The translations under genes were made by a program, and so were the position numbers. A stretch of 5,473 bases of DNA, taken from assembly GCA_937967325.1 (NCBI GenBank), contig CALBSQ010000256.1:1-5473 (forward strand). Reading direction: 5' to 3'. Positions 5,434 to 5,473 of the stretch are shown in pieces (position 1 is the first letter of the stretch; each line of letters begins with the position of its first letter). The DNA comes from an uncultured Chloroflexota bacterium (GTDB lineage: Bacteria > Chloroflexota > UBA4733). Under the pieces are notes generated by a model. It had not been told where the DNA came from and searched no databases. It saw nothing but the letters and a program-made list of their open reading frames with translations.

Positions 5434-5473
5434 TTAGGGAACGGCATAGAGGTTGATCCCGTGGCCCCGCCAG
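5434..5473 (-). CDS. Possible 3' end of a further gene (12 codons)
   Basis: At the right edge the minus strand reads an open stretch ending GHGINLYAVP and then TAA (5434-5436). The residue mix looks like the end of a folded protein, but twelve codons are too few to identify a family or even to prove coding. If real, it would be a same-strand gene ending about 170 nt upstream of the MNT start. Confidence 0.25.
   Translation of the reverse strand, partial: WRGHGINLYAVP

Noticed and set aside
1..5473. CRISPR array, tRNA or rRNA
   Set aside because: No regularly spaced direct repeats and no tRNA- or rRNA-like conserved stretches were seen on either strand.

Overview
The window comes from a GC-rich bacterium. 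Long open antisense frames, GC-rich wobble positions, and abundant GC-rich hairpin repeats between genes would fit a Chloroflexota/Thermomicrobia-like or similar high-GC lineage. No marker gene is present, so the taxonomy is only a guess.

Layout: (1) 1-166 is non-coding and holds two GC-rich hairpins of a dispersed-repeat type. (2) 167-1087 (minus) is a ribonucleoside hydrolase of the inosine/uridine-preferring family. (3) 1088-1352 is a divergent intergenic region filled mainly by a ~156-bp element (1164-1319). Its two arms are inverted copies, with 31 bp perfect at the ends, and each arm carries two hairpins. (4) 1353-2138 (plus) is a classical short-chain dehydrogenase/reductase with a complete active site. 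(5) 2139-2316 is a convergent intergenic gap with a 9-bp-stem hairpin. (6) 2317-4299 (minus) is a 660-residue protein of the acetyl-xylan-esterase/prolyl-oligopeptidase-like alpha/beta hydrolase superfamily. It appears to consist of an active N-terminal hydrolase unit and a degenerate C-terminal one. (7) 4300-4532 is non-coding. (8) 4533-5265 (minus) is a two-gene operon, nucleotidyltransferase (MNT) then HEPN, overlapping by 11 nt; this is the layout of a HEPN/MNT toxin-antitoxin module. (9) 5266-5433 is its upstream region, followed by the possible last 12 codons of another minus-strand gene at the right edge.

The three metabolic genes (nucleoside hydrolase, SDR, esterase-like hydrolase) lie in different orientations and do not form one operon. 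Together they look like a patch of accessory catabolism of sugars, nucleosides and esters. The HEPN/MNT pair and the inverted-repeat element are the mobile or accessory part. I see no CRISPR array, rRNA, tRNA or intact transposase. The least routine items are the paired-arm element between the divergent genes, the two-unit hydrolase with a lost second nucleophile, and the HEPN/MNT pair, whose HEPN lacks the tyrosine that characterised HepT toxins use as AMPylation target.
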